Positions 18,401-27,277 of a stretch of DNA of 64,000 nucleotides are shown here, one piece after another. The translations under genes were made by a program, and so were the position numbers. Source of the DNA: Thermoguttaceae bacterium. Its GTDB lineage: Bacteria; Planctomycetota; Planctomycetia; Pirellulales; Thermoguttaceae. Every line of letters begins with the position of its first letter. Within the stretch, counting starts at the first letter, position 1. The stretch is from the NCBI GenBank assembly GCA_017407125.1, contig JAFQXE010000039.1:1-64000 (forward strand). The letters run 5' to 3'. The notes under the pieces were generated by a model. That model saw nothing but the letters and a program-made list of their open reading frames with translations. It searched no databases and was not told the origin of the DNA.

Positions 18401-19393
18401 CCCTACGAAAAAGCTCTGCCAATCGCTTCCATTACCAACAATCGAGAAGCGAAGAAATGGGCGTCGTTGGGAATTCTGTCTCTGGCGTGGTCGGAAGACA
18501 AGCAATACCTGTACGACAAAGCAAACGACGTTGCCAACAGCGTTGTTGCTGACCTGATGGCTGAAAACAAGAAGCAGGAAGCCAAAGAATTCCAGGAAGC
18601 GATAAACAACGCCAAACAGCGCGACTGCATCATTCGCGTTTCCTGGGCTGGTCAGGCAGATATCGACATTGCCGTCGAAGAACCCGGCGGAACGGTTTGC
18701 TCAATGAAAAACATTCAGACCCCGGCTGGCGGATTCTTCATGGGAGACGCTCACGCTGGTCAGCTTGGCAAAAACAACAAAGCCATGTCTGAAACGTACG
18801 TTTGCCCGAAGGGATTCAACGGCGATTATCGTCTGGCAATCAAAAAACTTTGGGGAGACGTCATTGGCGGCAAAGTTAAGGTTGAACTGTTCACTCACGT
18901 CAATGCGGACGACCTCAATTCCCTCAAGGGCAAAAAGCCGATGGTTGGATACATCCAGCTCAAAGACGATGCCGCTGGCATGATGTTCACGCTTCATGAC
19001 GGACGCCGCACCGCGGCTTCTCAGCAGGTTATTGCCAACGCGGTCAACAACCAGGTCAACAGAGCGATTTTGGCTCAGCAGCTGGCCCAGGCGTTCGATC
19101 CCAACGCGATGGCGAAGCTCGACGGCTTTGTCAACGCCGATCAGGCGGCTGAAGAAGGACGTTATTTCAATCCTTACTTCCGTCAGGGCGCTGTTGGATA
19201 CCAGCCGCAGATTATTACTCTGCCGACCGGTACAAACCTCATGGCTCAGGCGGTTGTTTCCGCTGACCGTCGTTACGTCCGAATTACCAGCGTTCCGATG
19301 TTCTCCTACATCGCCAACGTTCGTATTTTCAACTACGTAACAGGCGAAGAATCTCAAGGTTCTGTTCCTGCCGGTTCCAGCACAAGTTACTAA
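15494..19393 (+). CDS. Large secreted vWA protein with STN-like domain
   Basis: 1299 residues with a signal peptide (MLAVLASALFASTLMAQ). A von Willebrand A domain begins at RNVVIVADTSASIA, with a DxSxS metal-site motif at D77-S79-S81. Residues ~440-600 are helical and Met/Gln/Arg-rich. Residues ~655-740 (VTKIEFEDTPLKEAKDDISE to LSYVIENECLYITT) look like the short secretin/TonB N-terminal (STN) fold. A Gly/Asn/Ser-rich linker, a TPR-like helical region and a beta-rich C-terminus follow. SD TTGGAG precedes the start. Probably periplasmic; together with the two upstream coiled-coil genes it may form an envelope complex (inference). Confidence 0.82.
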   Translation: MLTNRINPIAMLAVLASALFASTLMAQDILLDEPVSTSAEMYTYKDAASGEQYFALSVSPTPAETPVAGRNVVIVADTSASIAADYRQQQLETIKTFVGSLNPETDKVCLVASDVDSTALTAEFVAPDSEEFDNAFKALEERVPLGAMNIESSMKAAGSQQFPAGNNSIMFIGSGTSRAKTLTPEQFDGICKELAAKKLPVNSVQIGPNPDGRVLACLAAKTGGMALSPSENVSDTIAAMDSATSANVIWPDQASVKWPTSFKPAMDFPPLRTDRDSMIVGTYTGNGSLDLTVNTTDGEQTWSAQPENSAEKFDYIKQLVSMADSSKGLVPLVSKDDMYKAENAMIDRVNELTRLANTAITTGDIQDAQNLVNELKSLDPQNADIQNLEKLISESGAGQAIAVDDGPSDFDLIDSAGLLDSEDAAMGAITQQQVGEVTRTINDARASLRIDPEGAIQNLKNMREAVRRNADIKAADRDALVRNLEAAIREAQQYGDQMTQRNAEAARRMAEAQDRKILAEQMMSQMEKMNQMGKRFESTCKEKKYEQAQDIMVDMANEMTDIDSRMPTAVAGIQWTRNLDNYVKQVQLRSLKQRRVCDTLYQSDKSSMPFPDEPPITYPDSTVWARLSTSRRAKYSSMDLAQAGEKEKQIMKALKDVTKIEFEDTPLKEAKDDISEQHHINVQIDEAAFKEDMLSADDITLTVKGNGLSLKAALKIALEAQGLSYVIENECLYITTATKAKEKCITKVYPVADLVMPPKMPDMSNVFTSMGNNSTSMSNNGSSSGGNNNFGGGQFNIPAERLRLNAAQQAIQNENFQAFNMKDDLSKPASAVKVEPTPDGSVIAVPATADKKEFWKNYFQREDVNDSLVRRTMLHYKHAAEYNDIIVALQSAMLAGKAQPWMYEALALAQLCAGRPQSEYERTLMSAVEFSDDAQTMILIALYMQRIGLHDRALQVLHEIAKNNPEMAEPYEKALPIASITNNREAKKWASLGILSLAWSEDKQYLYDKANDVANSVVADLMAENKKQEAKEFQEAINNAKQRDCIIRVSWAGQADIDIAVEEPGGTVCSMKNIQTPAGGFFMGDAHAGQLGKNNKAMSETYVCPKGFNGDYRLAIKKLWGDVIGGKVKVELFTHVNADDLNSLKGKKPMVGYIQLKDDAAGMMFTLHDGRRTAASQQVIANAVNNQVNRAILAQQLAQAFDPNAMAKLDGFVNADQAAEEGRYFNPYFRQGAVGYQPQIITLPTGTNLMAQAVVSADRRYVRITSVPMFSYIANVRIFNYVTGEESQGSVPAGSSTSY

Positions 19394-19428
19394 TATTTAC
19401 GGTTGACATCATAACGTCAACATTGGTT

Positions 19429-19500
19429 GTTAGCTGTCAGCAGGAGGTTATTCGTTACGTCATTCGTTTTGAAGACCTGTTGCTGACAGCTAACTTTTTT
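19429..19500 (+). terminator. Terminator after the vWA/STN gene
   Basis: A 14-bp perfect stem GTTAGCTGTCAGCA / TGCTGACAGCTAAC (19429-19442 and 19481-19494) is followed by T7. A smaller hairpin, GTTGAC/GTCAAC, lies just before at 19402-19420. Confidence 0.85.
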
Positions 19501-19529
19501 TCATTTTCACCCACCCCCCCTGTTTAATT

Positions 19530-20798
19530 ATGTTTCACAACGAAAAAGAAGAAACTTTAACCCGTTCTGAATTAACCCAACTGCAAGACGAACGATTAAA
19601 GAAAGTTGTCAAATGGATTTACACGCATAACGACGTTTTCAAGCAACGGCTTGACGAAGCAAACGTCAATCCTGATACGTTCCGCGGTCTGGAAGATCTT
19701 ACCGCTCTTCCGACGATGAACAAAAAGGAATTCCGGGAATACTTCCCGCTGGGCATGTGCTGCGTTCCCAAAGATCAGATTCGTGAAATGCACCAGTCCT
19801 CCGGGACGTCCGGCACGCCGGTTGTCATGCCGTACACCAACAACGACATTCATCAGTGGGGAGAATGCATGGCGCGCTGTTACAAAATGGCTGGCGCTCA
19901 GCCCGGCGACGTCTGCCAGATCACCCCAACATTTGGTCTGTTCAACGGCGGTTTCGGCATGTATCACGGCGCTCGCCAGGCGGAACTGTTTATCGTTCCC
20001 GCCAGTTCCGGAAACACCGAACGGCAGATTCGTCTCGCCAAGGCGTTCAACACCAAAATTCTGACGGCTGTCGTTTCCTACGGACCTCGAATTCTGGAAG
20101 TTCTGGCGCAAATGAACGAAACGCTGCCCGATCTGAAAATCGGCATCTTCGGCGCTGAAATGTTCTCGACAAACATGAAAAAGACCATCTCCGAGGGCTT
20201 TGGAATTGACGCGTTTGACATCTACGGCATGACGGAAACCGGCGGCGTCGGCACGCTGGGGCAGGACTGCCCGGATCACTCTGGAATTCACGTTTGGGAA
20301 GACCACTACATTGTGGAAATCCTCAAGCCGGGAACAAACGAAACGTGCGCCGACGGCGAACAGGGCGAAGTCGTTGTTACATCTTTGACCAGAGAAGCCC
20401 TGCCGGTTATTCGATTCCGCACCGGCGACTTGTCACGCGTTTTGAGCAGAGAAAAATGCGTCTGCGGTCGTTCTCACATCCGTATTGCTCCGATTACCGG
20501 TCGTCTGGACGACATGCTCATCGTTAAGGGCGTCAACTTCTTCCCGTCTCAGGTGGAACAGGCTCTGCTGGAAATCCCGGGCGTTCACCCGCAGTATCAG
20601 ATTATTATCGAGAACAACCACGGCGTCAAAGACGTTCACATCAACGTCGAGGCGGAAGAGGGCGTCACCGGCTACATGGTCGAAAAGAAGCTCAAGGAAA
20701 CGTTGGGATTCTCGCCCAAAGGCGACGTCTTCAAGCCGGGCGAACTCCCGCGTCAGGCTGGCAAAGCCCAACGCGTTTTCTTTGAAGATAAGAACTGA
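19530..20798 (+). CDS. paaK: Phenylacetate-CoA ligase-type adenylate-forming enzyme
   Basis: 422 residues, the usual length for the family. The AMP-binding loop is SSGTSGTPVVMPYT; the second adenylation motif is YGMTETGG, followed by the V-V-T-S-L-T-R-E-A-L-P hinge of PaaK proteins and a C-terminal swivel domain (GRLDDMLIVKGVNFFPSQVE). It activates an aryl acid, typically phenylacetate or an indole/aryl acetate, to the acyl-CoA through an acyl-AMP. In anaerobes this family often pairs with 2-oxoacid oxidoreductases, but none is adjacent here, so the true substrate is uncertain. Confidence 0.9.
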   Translation: MFHNEKEETLTRSELTQLQDERLKKVVKWIYTHNDVFKQRLDEANVNPDTFRGLEDLTALPTMNKKEFREYFPLGMCCVPKDQIREMHQSSGTSGTPVVMPYTNNDIHQWGECMARCYKMAGAQPGDVCQITPTFGLFNGGFGMYHGARQAELFIVPASSGNTERQIRLAKAFNTKILTAVVSYGPRILEVLAQMNETLPDLKIGIFGAEMFSTNMKKTISEGFGIDAFDIYGMTETGGVGTLGQDCPDHSGIHVWEDHYIVEILKPGTNETCADGEQGEVVVTSLTREALPVIRFRTGDLSRVLSREKCVCGRSHIRIAPITGRLDDMLIVKGVNFFPSQVEQALLEIPGVHPQYQIIIENNHGVKDVHINVEAEEGVTGYMVEKKLKETLGFSPKGDVFKPGELPRQAGKAQRVFFEDKN

Positions 20799-20825
20799 TT
20801 CAGCAATTACAGATTCAATTTAACA

Positions 20826-20871
20826 AAAGCCTGCGGTTTGAAACCTTATTTTAGACCGCAGGTTTTCTTTT
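20826..20871. terminator. Bidirectional terminator between convergent genes
   Basis: CCTGCGGT (20830-20837) and ACCGCAGG (20855-20862) form the stem core, with a T-run on the + side and A-run before it. It lies between paaK and the DUF486 gene. Confidence 0.8.
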
Positions 20872-21218
20872 TATTTGCCCAGAAAAATAAACAGAACCGC
20901 TCCGATCATGCAGGCGCACGCGCCAACGTAGTTCCATCCCAGATTTTTATGGAAAACCAGTATGTAAAACGGCGCAAAGACTGCCAACGTAATAACTTCC
21001 TGCATGATTTTCAAGTGCGGCACGTCTAACCCGTTGGCGGCGCCGATTCTATTTGCCGGGACTTGAACCATGTATTCAAACAGAGCAATTGTCCACGAAA
21101 CCAGAATCGCAATAATATACGACGAGTTACCCAGGAATTTTAGGTGTCCGTACCACGCCATTGTCATAAACAGGTTGGATATAATCAGCAGTATTATTAC
21201 GGTTAACAGAGGATTCAT
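20871..21218 (-). CDS. DUF486 (DMT-like) four-helix membrane protein
   Basis: 115 residues, four predicted membrane helices: LLTVIILLIISNLFMTMAWY, IIAILVSWTIALFEYMVQVP, a third near IMQEVITLAVFAPFYILVF, and GACACMIGAVLFIFLGK. The W-Y-G-H-L-K motif after helix 1 and the conserved PANRIG sequence match the DUF486/DMT-family small transporter-like proteins. Inner membrane, substrate unknown. It is convergent with paaK and separated from it by a bidirectional terminator. Confidence 0.82.
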   Translation of the reverse strand: MNPLLTVIILLIISNLFMTMAWYGHLKFLGNSSYIIAILVSWTIALFEYMVQVPANRIGAANGLDVPHLKIMQEVITLAVFAPFYILVFHKNLGWNYVGACACMIGAVLFIFLGK

Positions 21219-21231
21219 CAGTATTTTTATG

Positions 21232-21377
21232 GGTGGCGGGTATGTTTACGGGGGGCGGGTATTACCCGCCTAAAATACATACATTATTTTTCGCGGACAA
21301 TGTCCGCTCCCCAGAAGTATTACCCGTCTAAAAAACAAACAACCTAAGTTTCGCGGACAATGTCCGCTCCCCAGAAG
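21232..21377 (+). repeat. Palindromic element copy C, intergenic, with duplicated half
   Basis: Contains GGCGGGTATTACCCGCC, then GCGGACAATGTCCGCTCCCC twice about 60 bp apart, joined by A/T-rich filler. It is preceded by GGCGGGTATGTTTACGGGG as in copy B. It sits between the DUF486 gene and the next promoter, in non-coding DNA. Confidence 0.88.
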
Positions 21378-21414
21378 CATACAAATTTTTTTGCAAAAAT
21401 ATTGTACGCCTCCC

Positions 21415-21443
21415 TTGTCAAAGCGTTCTTATAACGCTACAAT
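21415..21443 (+). promoter_or_regulatory. Sigma70-like promoter for the vWA gene
   Basis: TTGTCA (21415-21420), 17-bp spacer, TACAAT (21438-21443). It starts right after palindromic element copy C and gives a ~20 nt leader. Confidence 0.55.
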
Positions 21444-21469
21444 ATCCTATATCGGATAACAAAGAAAAA

Positions 21470-23203
21470 ATGATAAGCTCTCGCCGAATTCTCCTGACGA
21501 CGTTATTATTGATTGCTGTCAGTCCGCTTTTTGGACAGATGTGCAAGGTGGAACTGTCGTCTCCAACTCAGAGTTTGGGCGTTCAGGGCAAGCAAACCGT
21601 TTTCGTTGAAGCGGCGTTCTCGGAAACGTATCAGAAGAAAAAGACGGTAATTGAACCCGTTCAGCGTCGACCGCTCAACGTCAGTTTTGTTCTGGACAAC
21701 TCAGGTTCAATGTCGGGTCAGCCGCTGGAAGATGCGAAAAAGGCGATGCTGACAATTCTCAACAACCTGTATCCCGGCGACGTCGTTTCGATAACCGTTT
21801 TCAGCGACCAGGCGAAAACCGTTTTGCCGTTCGCTCAAATCGGCGGCGCCAATTCCGGTCTGCTTCAAAAGGGAATCAACAGCATCATTCCTGAGGGCGG
21901 AACCTGTTTATTCTCCGGCGTCAAAGCGGGGGGAAATGCCTTGATGGCAAACGCCGGAACGAACTACGAAAACTGCCTGATCGTTATCAGCGACGGCGAA
22001 TCGGAAGAAACGCCTGAATTCATGAACAACATCGGGAAAAAGCTGCGCGAGGCGGAAGTCCGGGTTATTTGCATCGGGCTGGACTACGACAACCCCCTGC
22101 TGGAATCGCTGGCTAAAGGCGCGGACGGGCAGTACCATCATATCGGTCAGGCTGACGAACTGGCGATGATTCTTATGACGGCTCTGGAAAAATCCAACAT
22201 TGCCGCCTCCGCCGCGTTCGACAACAAATTCATCCTTACGCTCCCCCCCAACGTAACGCTGGTTAAATCCACCGCCAGAATTCTCGGTTCAAAAACGCTC
22301 CGAGACAAATCAACCGCATACTATTTTTATCGCTTCAGCTTGCCCGAAAAGAGCGTCTATTCCGAGCTGTTTGAACTGGAAGCGTCCCGACAGCTCAAGC
22401 CTGGAACGCCGATCGCTCAAATTCAGGTTTCGTACATCGACGCGGTTGAAGTCGATATGAAAAAGAAAGAAGCTCGAGAAAAACTGGAAAAAGAGAACGG
22501 CGCTGCGGATGAAATCAACGACGACGCAAACAAAGACGGCGCTGACCCCGACGTCGGCTCGATGGCAGACGACATTCTCCAAAAGCTGGAAATCAAACAA
22601 CAGCCAGACAATAACGCCGCAGCAAAAGACGATGAGGATTCAGAGGAAGACGTCTTGGAAGAAGAGGAACCGAACGACAACGATTTTCTTCTGGATATGA
22701 CCCACATGACTCGCTGTACAGACGACGCCAGCCTCGTCATTCCGTTTACGAAAGATAAAGAATCGATTATCAATCCGGATTTCTATAACGAATGTCGGCT
22801 TCGCTGCGAGGTGGCGGCGTACGACTATTTATACGTCAACGCCTGTCAGGGCTTAACGACCGTCATAAACGAACGGCTCAGACAACATACCGCTAACCTC
22901 AACCGACAGCTTCTTCAGCCCATCGTGCCGGAATCGGAACCGCTGTTGCGACAATTCAAGCAGAATACCGAAGACCTCGTCCCGCTTGTCAAAACCATTC
23001 CTGCCAAAGCAGTTGGAAAGAAAACGCTGCGCCGCCCAACCGTCAAAAAGCAGCAAGAAACCAGCTTGAAAGACACGCCGTTTATCGAAAAGCTCAACGT
23101 CTTCCGCGCCGATTTCCTGGAACAGTGGCGCGAAATGCGAGAAAAACGGATGGCCGAAAAATCTTCTGAGAAACAAAGCAAAACAAACCGGATTCAGGAG
23201 TAA
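21470..23203 (+). CDS. Secreted vWA-domain protein with acidic linker
   Basis: 577 residues. N-terminal signal peptide (ILLTTLLLIAVSPLFGQ). A canonical vWA domain follows: LNVSFVLDNSGSMSGQPLED gives the DxSxS motif (D76, S78, S80), a conserved Thr lies in GGTCLFSGV, and the Asp in LIVISDGESEE completes the metal site. Residues ~325-410 are strongly acidic (e.g. DDEDSEEDVLEEEEPNDND), then a helical C-terminal part. Such batA/yfbK-like proteins bind protein ligands in the periplasm. The partner is unknown; it is not obviously co-transcribed with the GTPase block 460 bp downstream, which has its own promoter. Confidence 0.82.
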   Translation: MISSRRILLTTLLLIAVSPLFGQMCKVELSSPTQSLGVQGKQTVFVEAAFSETYQKKKTVIEPVQRRPLNVSFVLDNSGSMSGQPLEDAKKAMLTILNNLYPGDVVSITVFSDQAKTVLPFAQIGGANSGLLQKGINSIIPEGGTCLFSGVKAGGNALMANAGTNYENCLIVISDGESEETPEFMNNIGKKLREAEVRVICIGLDYDNPLLESLAKGADGQYHHIGQADELAMILMTALEKSNIAASAAFDNKFILTLPPNVTLVKSTARILGSKTLRDKSTAYYFYRFSLPEKSVYSELFELEASRQLKPGTPIAQIQVSYIDAVEVDMKKKEAREKLEKENGAADEINDDANKDGADPDVGSMADDILQKLEIKQQPDNNAAAKDDEDSEEDVLEEEEPNDNDFLLDMTHMTRCTDDASLVIPFTKDKESIINPDFYNECRLRCEVAAYDYLYVNACQGLTTVINERLRQHTANLNRQLLQPIVPESEPLLRQFKQNTEDLVPLVKTIPAKAVGKKTLRRPTVKKQQETSLKDTPFIEKLNVFRADFLEQWREMREKRMAEKSSEKQSKTNRIQE

Positions 23204-23661
23204 AAAACGACAATAGAACAAGCATGTCGTCCCCGTAAAAACTCCGAACTCTTTGGCAAAAACGCCTTCGCACAACCCTCTTGATTTGTCACAAAAAAGC
23301 GCGGTCACGTTCACGTTTTGATCTCCTCAAACAAAATACATTTTTTATTAAAAAAAAGCTAAAAACCCTTGACTTTACTAATATTTGTGCTATACTTTAT
23401 TAATATGAGGAAATTTAGTCATAATTGGCATGGTTTTTAATACCTCAGCCATCGCTTTATTGACATTTTGCTTCAACGCGATATTTTATTTAAAAAACGT
23501 TAATGCAAAGAAAACGATTTCCTCTGTATACAGGATGACGATTATCTTCCAGAACATTTTTTCGTCTGAACAGCAGTATATAGATATCCCGCAACAGTTT
23601 ATTGCATTTTACAGCTTAATAATCGCGATTTTCAGAAATGCAATAACTCAAACCTGGCAGC
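23204..23661 (+). promoter_or_regulatory. 458-bp gap with a strong promoter for the GTPase/protease block
   Basis: TTGACT (23369-23374), 16-bp spacer, TATACT (23391-23396) is the best promoter in the gap. It implies a ~260 nt leader before ATG 23662. The leader is A/T-rich; a reading frame from 23430 runs into the GTPase gene in another frame and has no coding features. The first 160 bp of the gap show nothing I recognise. Confidence 0.6.
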
Positions 23662-24951
23662 ATGACAACCAAACTTTTATTACGCAAAAAAATCGTTTGT
23701 CCACATTGTTGGCATGTTTTTTCACCAGAAGCAACGCTGGCTGTTTCCGCATGTCGAGAACTTACAGGCGATATACGTCTTGGCGCCAATGCCGCTAAAC
23801 GTTTCTTGCCAAACAGATTTGACATTAACGGCGTTGCAATTGATGAACGAGGATACAAATGCCAATTCAGAGCCTGTCCCAATTGTCATCTTGTCATTCC
23901 AGAGAATGTTTTTTACGGACCAAGTATTTTTATTTCTATCGTTGGGGCTCAGGCAGCTGGGAAATCCTATTTTCTTACCAGTATGACATATAAATTGCGT
24001 TCATTGCTTCCGCAATTTTTTCAGATGTCCTTTACGGATTCAGACGCTCAATTAAACGCGCCAATTATATCATACGAGTCACGCCAATTTGAAAATGACG
24101 CGACAGACGTTTTTACATTGATCGAAAAAACCCAACCTGACGGAGATAATTACAATACCGTCCAATTTGACCATCCTATTCGATTTCTCAAACCATATCT
24201 GTTTACACTTCAAGCGCTCGAAGGGCATCCACAACATGGTAAGGAAATGGGGCTTAGCACCCTTTGTCTTTACGACAACGCAGGTGAAAGCTATGATCCA
24301 GGAGAAGACCAGGAAGATACGCCTTTTACGCGGCATTTAAAATATTGCCATGCGATTTTCTTCCTTCTTGACCCGCTGCAAGACTCAAACTTTCGCCAAC
24401 AATGCTCAACGATTTCAAATGATCCTCAATTGGACTTGCGAAATCAGCGACAGTTAAGCAACAGCCTTTTTATGGCAACCCAGCGTCAGGAAAACATCTT
24501 TCAGGAAATGGTTCGGCGATTTCGTTTCCTTCGTCAAATTGCGCCAAATCAAAAAACCAACATTCCTTTAATCGTTGTTGTAACAAAGTTTGATATTTGG
24601 TCTTCCTTGATAGGAGTAAATGACATATCTGCATTTCCTCCATGCTGGAATATGATGCCATCGGCTACTCATGCCGGCGTCAATTCCTTTACAATTAACA
24701 TGATATCGGATCGAGTTAAAGCTTTGATTGAGCAGTATATGCCAACTTTTTGCGCTTCAACGCAGCAGCTATTCAATAACATTCACTACATTCCTGTCAG
24801 CGCAACAGGATGTTCTCCAACAAAAAATGAACAAGGCTTGCTGGCGTTCAGACCTTGCGATCTGAAACCCGTTTGGAACGAAACGCCTATGTTATACTGT
24901 TTAAAAGAATACAATCTGTTGGAAAAGATGTCAAAGGCTGTCAAAATATAA
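23662..24951 (+). CDS. Zinc-ribbon GTPase-like NTPase of a conflict-system type
   Basis: 429 residues. An N-terminal zinc ribbon is suggested by CPHC (C13, C16) and CPNC (C72, C75). The P-loop is GAQAAGKS (95-102); CLYDNAGES (~202-210) carries the D-x-x-G switch, and VVVTKFD (~305-311) is a G4-like motif. This order fits TRAFAC GTPases of the DO-GTPase (double-GTPase) type described in predicted biological conflict systems, where the GTPase is encoded next to GAP1 proteins, as here. No membrane segment. ATG 23662 is the first start after an in-frame stop. Predicted role: nucleotide-driven switch controlling the neighbouring membrane protein and protease (inference). Confidence 0.72.
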   Translation: MTTKLLLRKKIVCPHCWHVFSPEATLAVSACRELTGDIRLGANAAKRFLPNRFDINGVAIDERGYKCQFRACPNCHLVIPENVFYGPSIFISIVGAQAAGKSYFLTSMTYKLRSLLPQFFQMSFTDSDAQLNAPIISYESRQFENDATDVFTLIEKTQPDGDNYNTVQFDHPIRFLKPYLFTLQALEGHPQHGKEMGLSTLCLYDNAGESYDPGEDQEDTPFTRHLKYCHAIFFLLDPLQDSNFRQQCSTISNDPQLDLRNQRQLSNSLFMATQRQENIFQEMVRRFRFLRQIAPNQKTNIPLIVVVTKFDIWSSLIGVNDISAFPPCWNMMPSATHAGVNSFTINMISDRVKALIEQYMPTFCASTQQLFNNIHYIPVSATGCSPTKNEQGLLAFRPCDLKPVWNETPMLYCLKEYNLLEKMSKAVKI

Positions 24952-25027
24952 TATTTCAACTAATCATTAATTCCATACAAACAGCAGGCGTCAAGACGTT
25001 TCACCCTGTTTCAGAAAGGACATAAAA

Positions 25028-27178
25028 ATGGCATACGAAATTGTTTCAACATCAAGTCCCAGCAATCTGGATGGCAAAGCCGGTTTCGGAACTGTCATTA
25101 AAACGCAGCGTCTTCCCATGTCAATTGATATTGCTGTCAGCGGACTAAATGGGTATACGCATCTTTTTGGAGCAGGAAATCCCCTGAATCCTGTTTGCTG
25201 GTCTTATCTCCAAATTCGTGCAGACAATAAAACGTATTATGTTTTATCTCGCATTGCAGACTCTGGAGCGGATCACACCCTCAGAAGCAACCGGTTAGCG
25301 TCTCATCTTATCCTTCAAGCAAGAGAATTGACGGCTTGCAGCGCCGGCCCCGCGGCAATCATGCTTGGCGGAGAGCTAATCGACCAGTACAACGGAACTG
25401 CCCGCGAAACGCCGGAATGCACATTAAAGCCCTATATGGCTCAACCGGCTAAAAAATGTCAACAGTGGGAACTTCTTACCGGAGACGCCGGATGGGGCGG
25501 AGTTTTAGCAGAAACAGTGATGTCAAACAAGACGGCTTACGTTATCTACAGCCCCGGTACAGACATACTTCCGTTATTTGCAGAATCTATTAATCTGATT
25601 CCATCTTCATTCCGTTGGAAAGTAACCTTTTCCACCTATTACAGTTCACAGATCGAACGATACAACTGTTTATGGCGCGGCATTGTTGATGGAACGCCCG
25701 CCGCCAGCGCTATTCCACAGGGAGATTTTACCATCATTGACCTGACAAAACAACTGCCTGCAATAACGTTAAGTTCCAATTTGGTTTCACTGGCTCGAAC
25801 AGGTTCCGGGGCAAATTCACCAGTACCGCCAGCTAATACCAATTCTCCTTCTATACAAACATCTCATATTTCACCTGTTCCAATTTCAAGCCGCGTCAGT
25901 AAAGAAACGTATGATGCGCCGCCAGCTCCGTCAACGCCGCCGGCGCCGTCAACGACGTCAACAACGTCAACGTCGTCCATGCCAAATCCCGATCCAATTC
26001 CATCGCCACCATTAGCAGAGAAGAAAAAATACAAGTCTTCTGTTAAACATAAAAGTTCGTTAACAGGCGTGTGGACCGCCATGTTTTTAATGTTTCTGAC
26101 TTTTATTGCCGCTGGAGGAGTCCTGTATTATATCCTTGATTCTGTAAAAACGAATATGAATAACGGCCAGCAGGAACTCGAAGCCAAACTCCAGGCTTTG
26201 CAGGACAGTTTTGATTCATTTCGGGGCGAATACAATCTTTGGAAAACTCAAACCGATAACAAATCAAAACAAAACAACGGCATACAAATTGATTCATACA
26301 ATGATTTGAAAAGAGTATTGATAGATTTATCAAATCAATTTGAAAACAAATCAAAAGAAATCGATCAAAATACAACTCGTATTGGTTCGATGGATGAAGC
26401 CGTCAAAGGTATTAACAATTCAATTAAAAAAATAAACGAGTCAATTGCTCAATCGAATGAATCGACTGGCAAATCAATTAACGAGTTGAAAAAATCAATT
26501 AGCGAAATTAATGATTTTACATTAGCGTTTAATGAAAGAATAAATGAAGATATTGACATTTCTAAACCCTGTGTTTTTGAATACAAACCAGATCCGAAAA
26601 GAGCATGTCAGGTAAAATTTACTGAAAACAATAACAACACAAAAAGCGCTCTGATTAAAATTGGAAACAATGAAATCGTGGGGCTTTTGTTTTATAATAA
26701 AAAGGAGAAAATGATTACTCTTAAACTATTTAATGAATTCAACGGTTCATTAAACGATTACAGATTTAAGTACAATGGCGATAAAATAATTGAATTTTCG
26801 AAACAGCCCCCTAAGGATCGCGCAGTCCCATTTCCTGTTGATAACGACCCTTTTCCTGACGTCAGAAGCAACAATGCTCCAACTTCCGTTATACGATTTG
26901 ATAAAGTTGTCAATATTGAAGGAGGGCCTTGTATTTTTATCAATAAGAACGACAACAATCATTACAGAATTACGCCTGATAAATGGAAAAAGAATAATAA
27001 CAATGAATATGAACACTTGGTAACTATTGATAATATACAAGTTGGTTTATTAACATACAATAAAACCAAATGTTCTTTTACAATGCACGTGAATAGCTCT
27101 CATTTTAAAGAAGCTCAAAGCATCCTTGAACGGCATCCTTTTAAAGCGCCGTCCAGCGATCCAATATATTTTTATTAA
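25028..27178 (+). CDS. GTPase-associated protein 1 (GAP1)-like membrane protein
   Basis: 716 residues; SD GAAAGGA precedes the start. Residues 1-~250 contain GKAGFGTVIKTQRLP, NPVCWSYLQIRADNKTYYVL and DHTLRSNRLASHLIL, which resemble the GAP1 N-terminal domain encoded beside DO-GTPases. A Pro/Thr/Ser linker (~265-335) leads to one membrane helix (~346-370, TAMFLMFLTFIAAGGVLYYI), then a coiled coil rich in S-I-x-E/N repeats (~375-520). The C-terminus holds two similar beta modules (PCVFEYKP...GLLFYNKKEK and PCIFINKN...GLLTYNKTKC). Likely an inner-membrane adaptor linking the GTPase to the periplasmic or cytoplasmic face (inference). Confidence 0.7.
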   Translation: MAYEIVSTSSPSNLDGKAGFGTVIKTQRLPMSIDIAVSGLNGYTHLFGAGNPLNPVCWSYLQIRADNKTYYVLSRIADSGADHTLRSNRLASHLILQARELTACSAGPAAIMLGGELIDQYNGTARETPECTLKPYMAQPAKKCQQWELLTGDAGWGGVLAETVMSNKTAYVIYSPGTDILPLFAESINLIPSSFRWKVTFSTYYSSQIERYNCLWRGIVDGTPAASAIPQGDFTIIDLTKQLPAITLSSNLVSLARTGSGANSPVPPANTNSPSIQTSHISPVPISSRVSKETYDAPPAPSTPPAPSTTSTTSTSSMPNPDPIPSPPLAEKKKYKSSVKHKSSLTGVWTAMFLMFLTFIAAGGVLYYILDSVKTNMNNGQQELEAKLQALQDSFDSFRGEYNLWKTQTDNKSKQNNGIQIDSYNDLKRVLIDLSNQFENKSKEIDQNTTRIGSMDEAVKGINNSIKKINESIAQSNESTGKSINELKKSISEINDFTLAFNERINEDIDISKPCVFEYKPDPKRACQVKFTENNNNTKSALIKIGNNEIVGLLFYNKKEKMITLKLFNEFNGSLNDYRFKYNGDKIIEFSKQPPKDRAVPFPVDNDPFPDVRSNNAPTSVIRFDKVVNIEGGPCIFINKNDNNHYRITPDKWKKNNNNEYEHLVTIDNIQVGLLTYNKTKCSFTMHVNSSHFKEAQSILERHPFKAPSSDPIYFY

Positions 27179-27277
27179 TAACCCAGTCCAGGATAAAGAG
27201 TTTATTTGCATATTGCCTTTTAACAAATAGACTTCATAAATTCCTCTGAAAGAACAAGTAACCGTCCTTAATATACC

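Noticed and set aside
23430..23798. 122-residue frame before the GTPase gene
   Set aside because: Second half overlaps the GTPase in another frame and the first half has no coding features.
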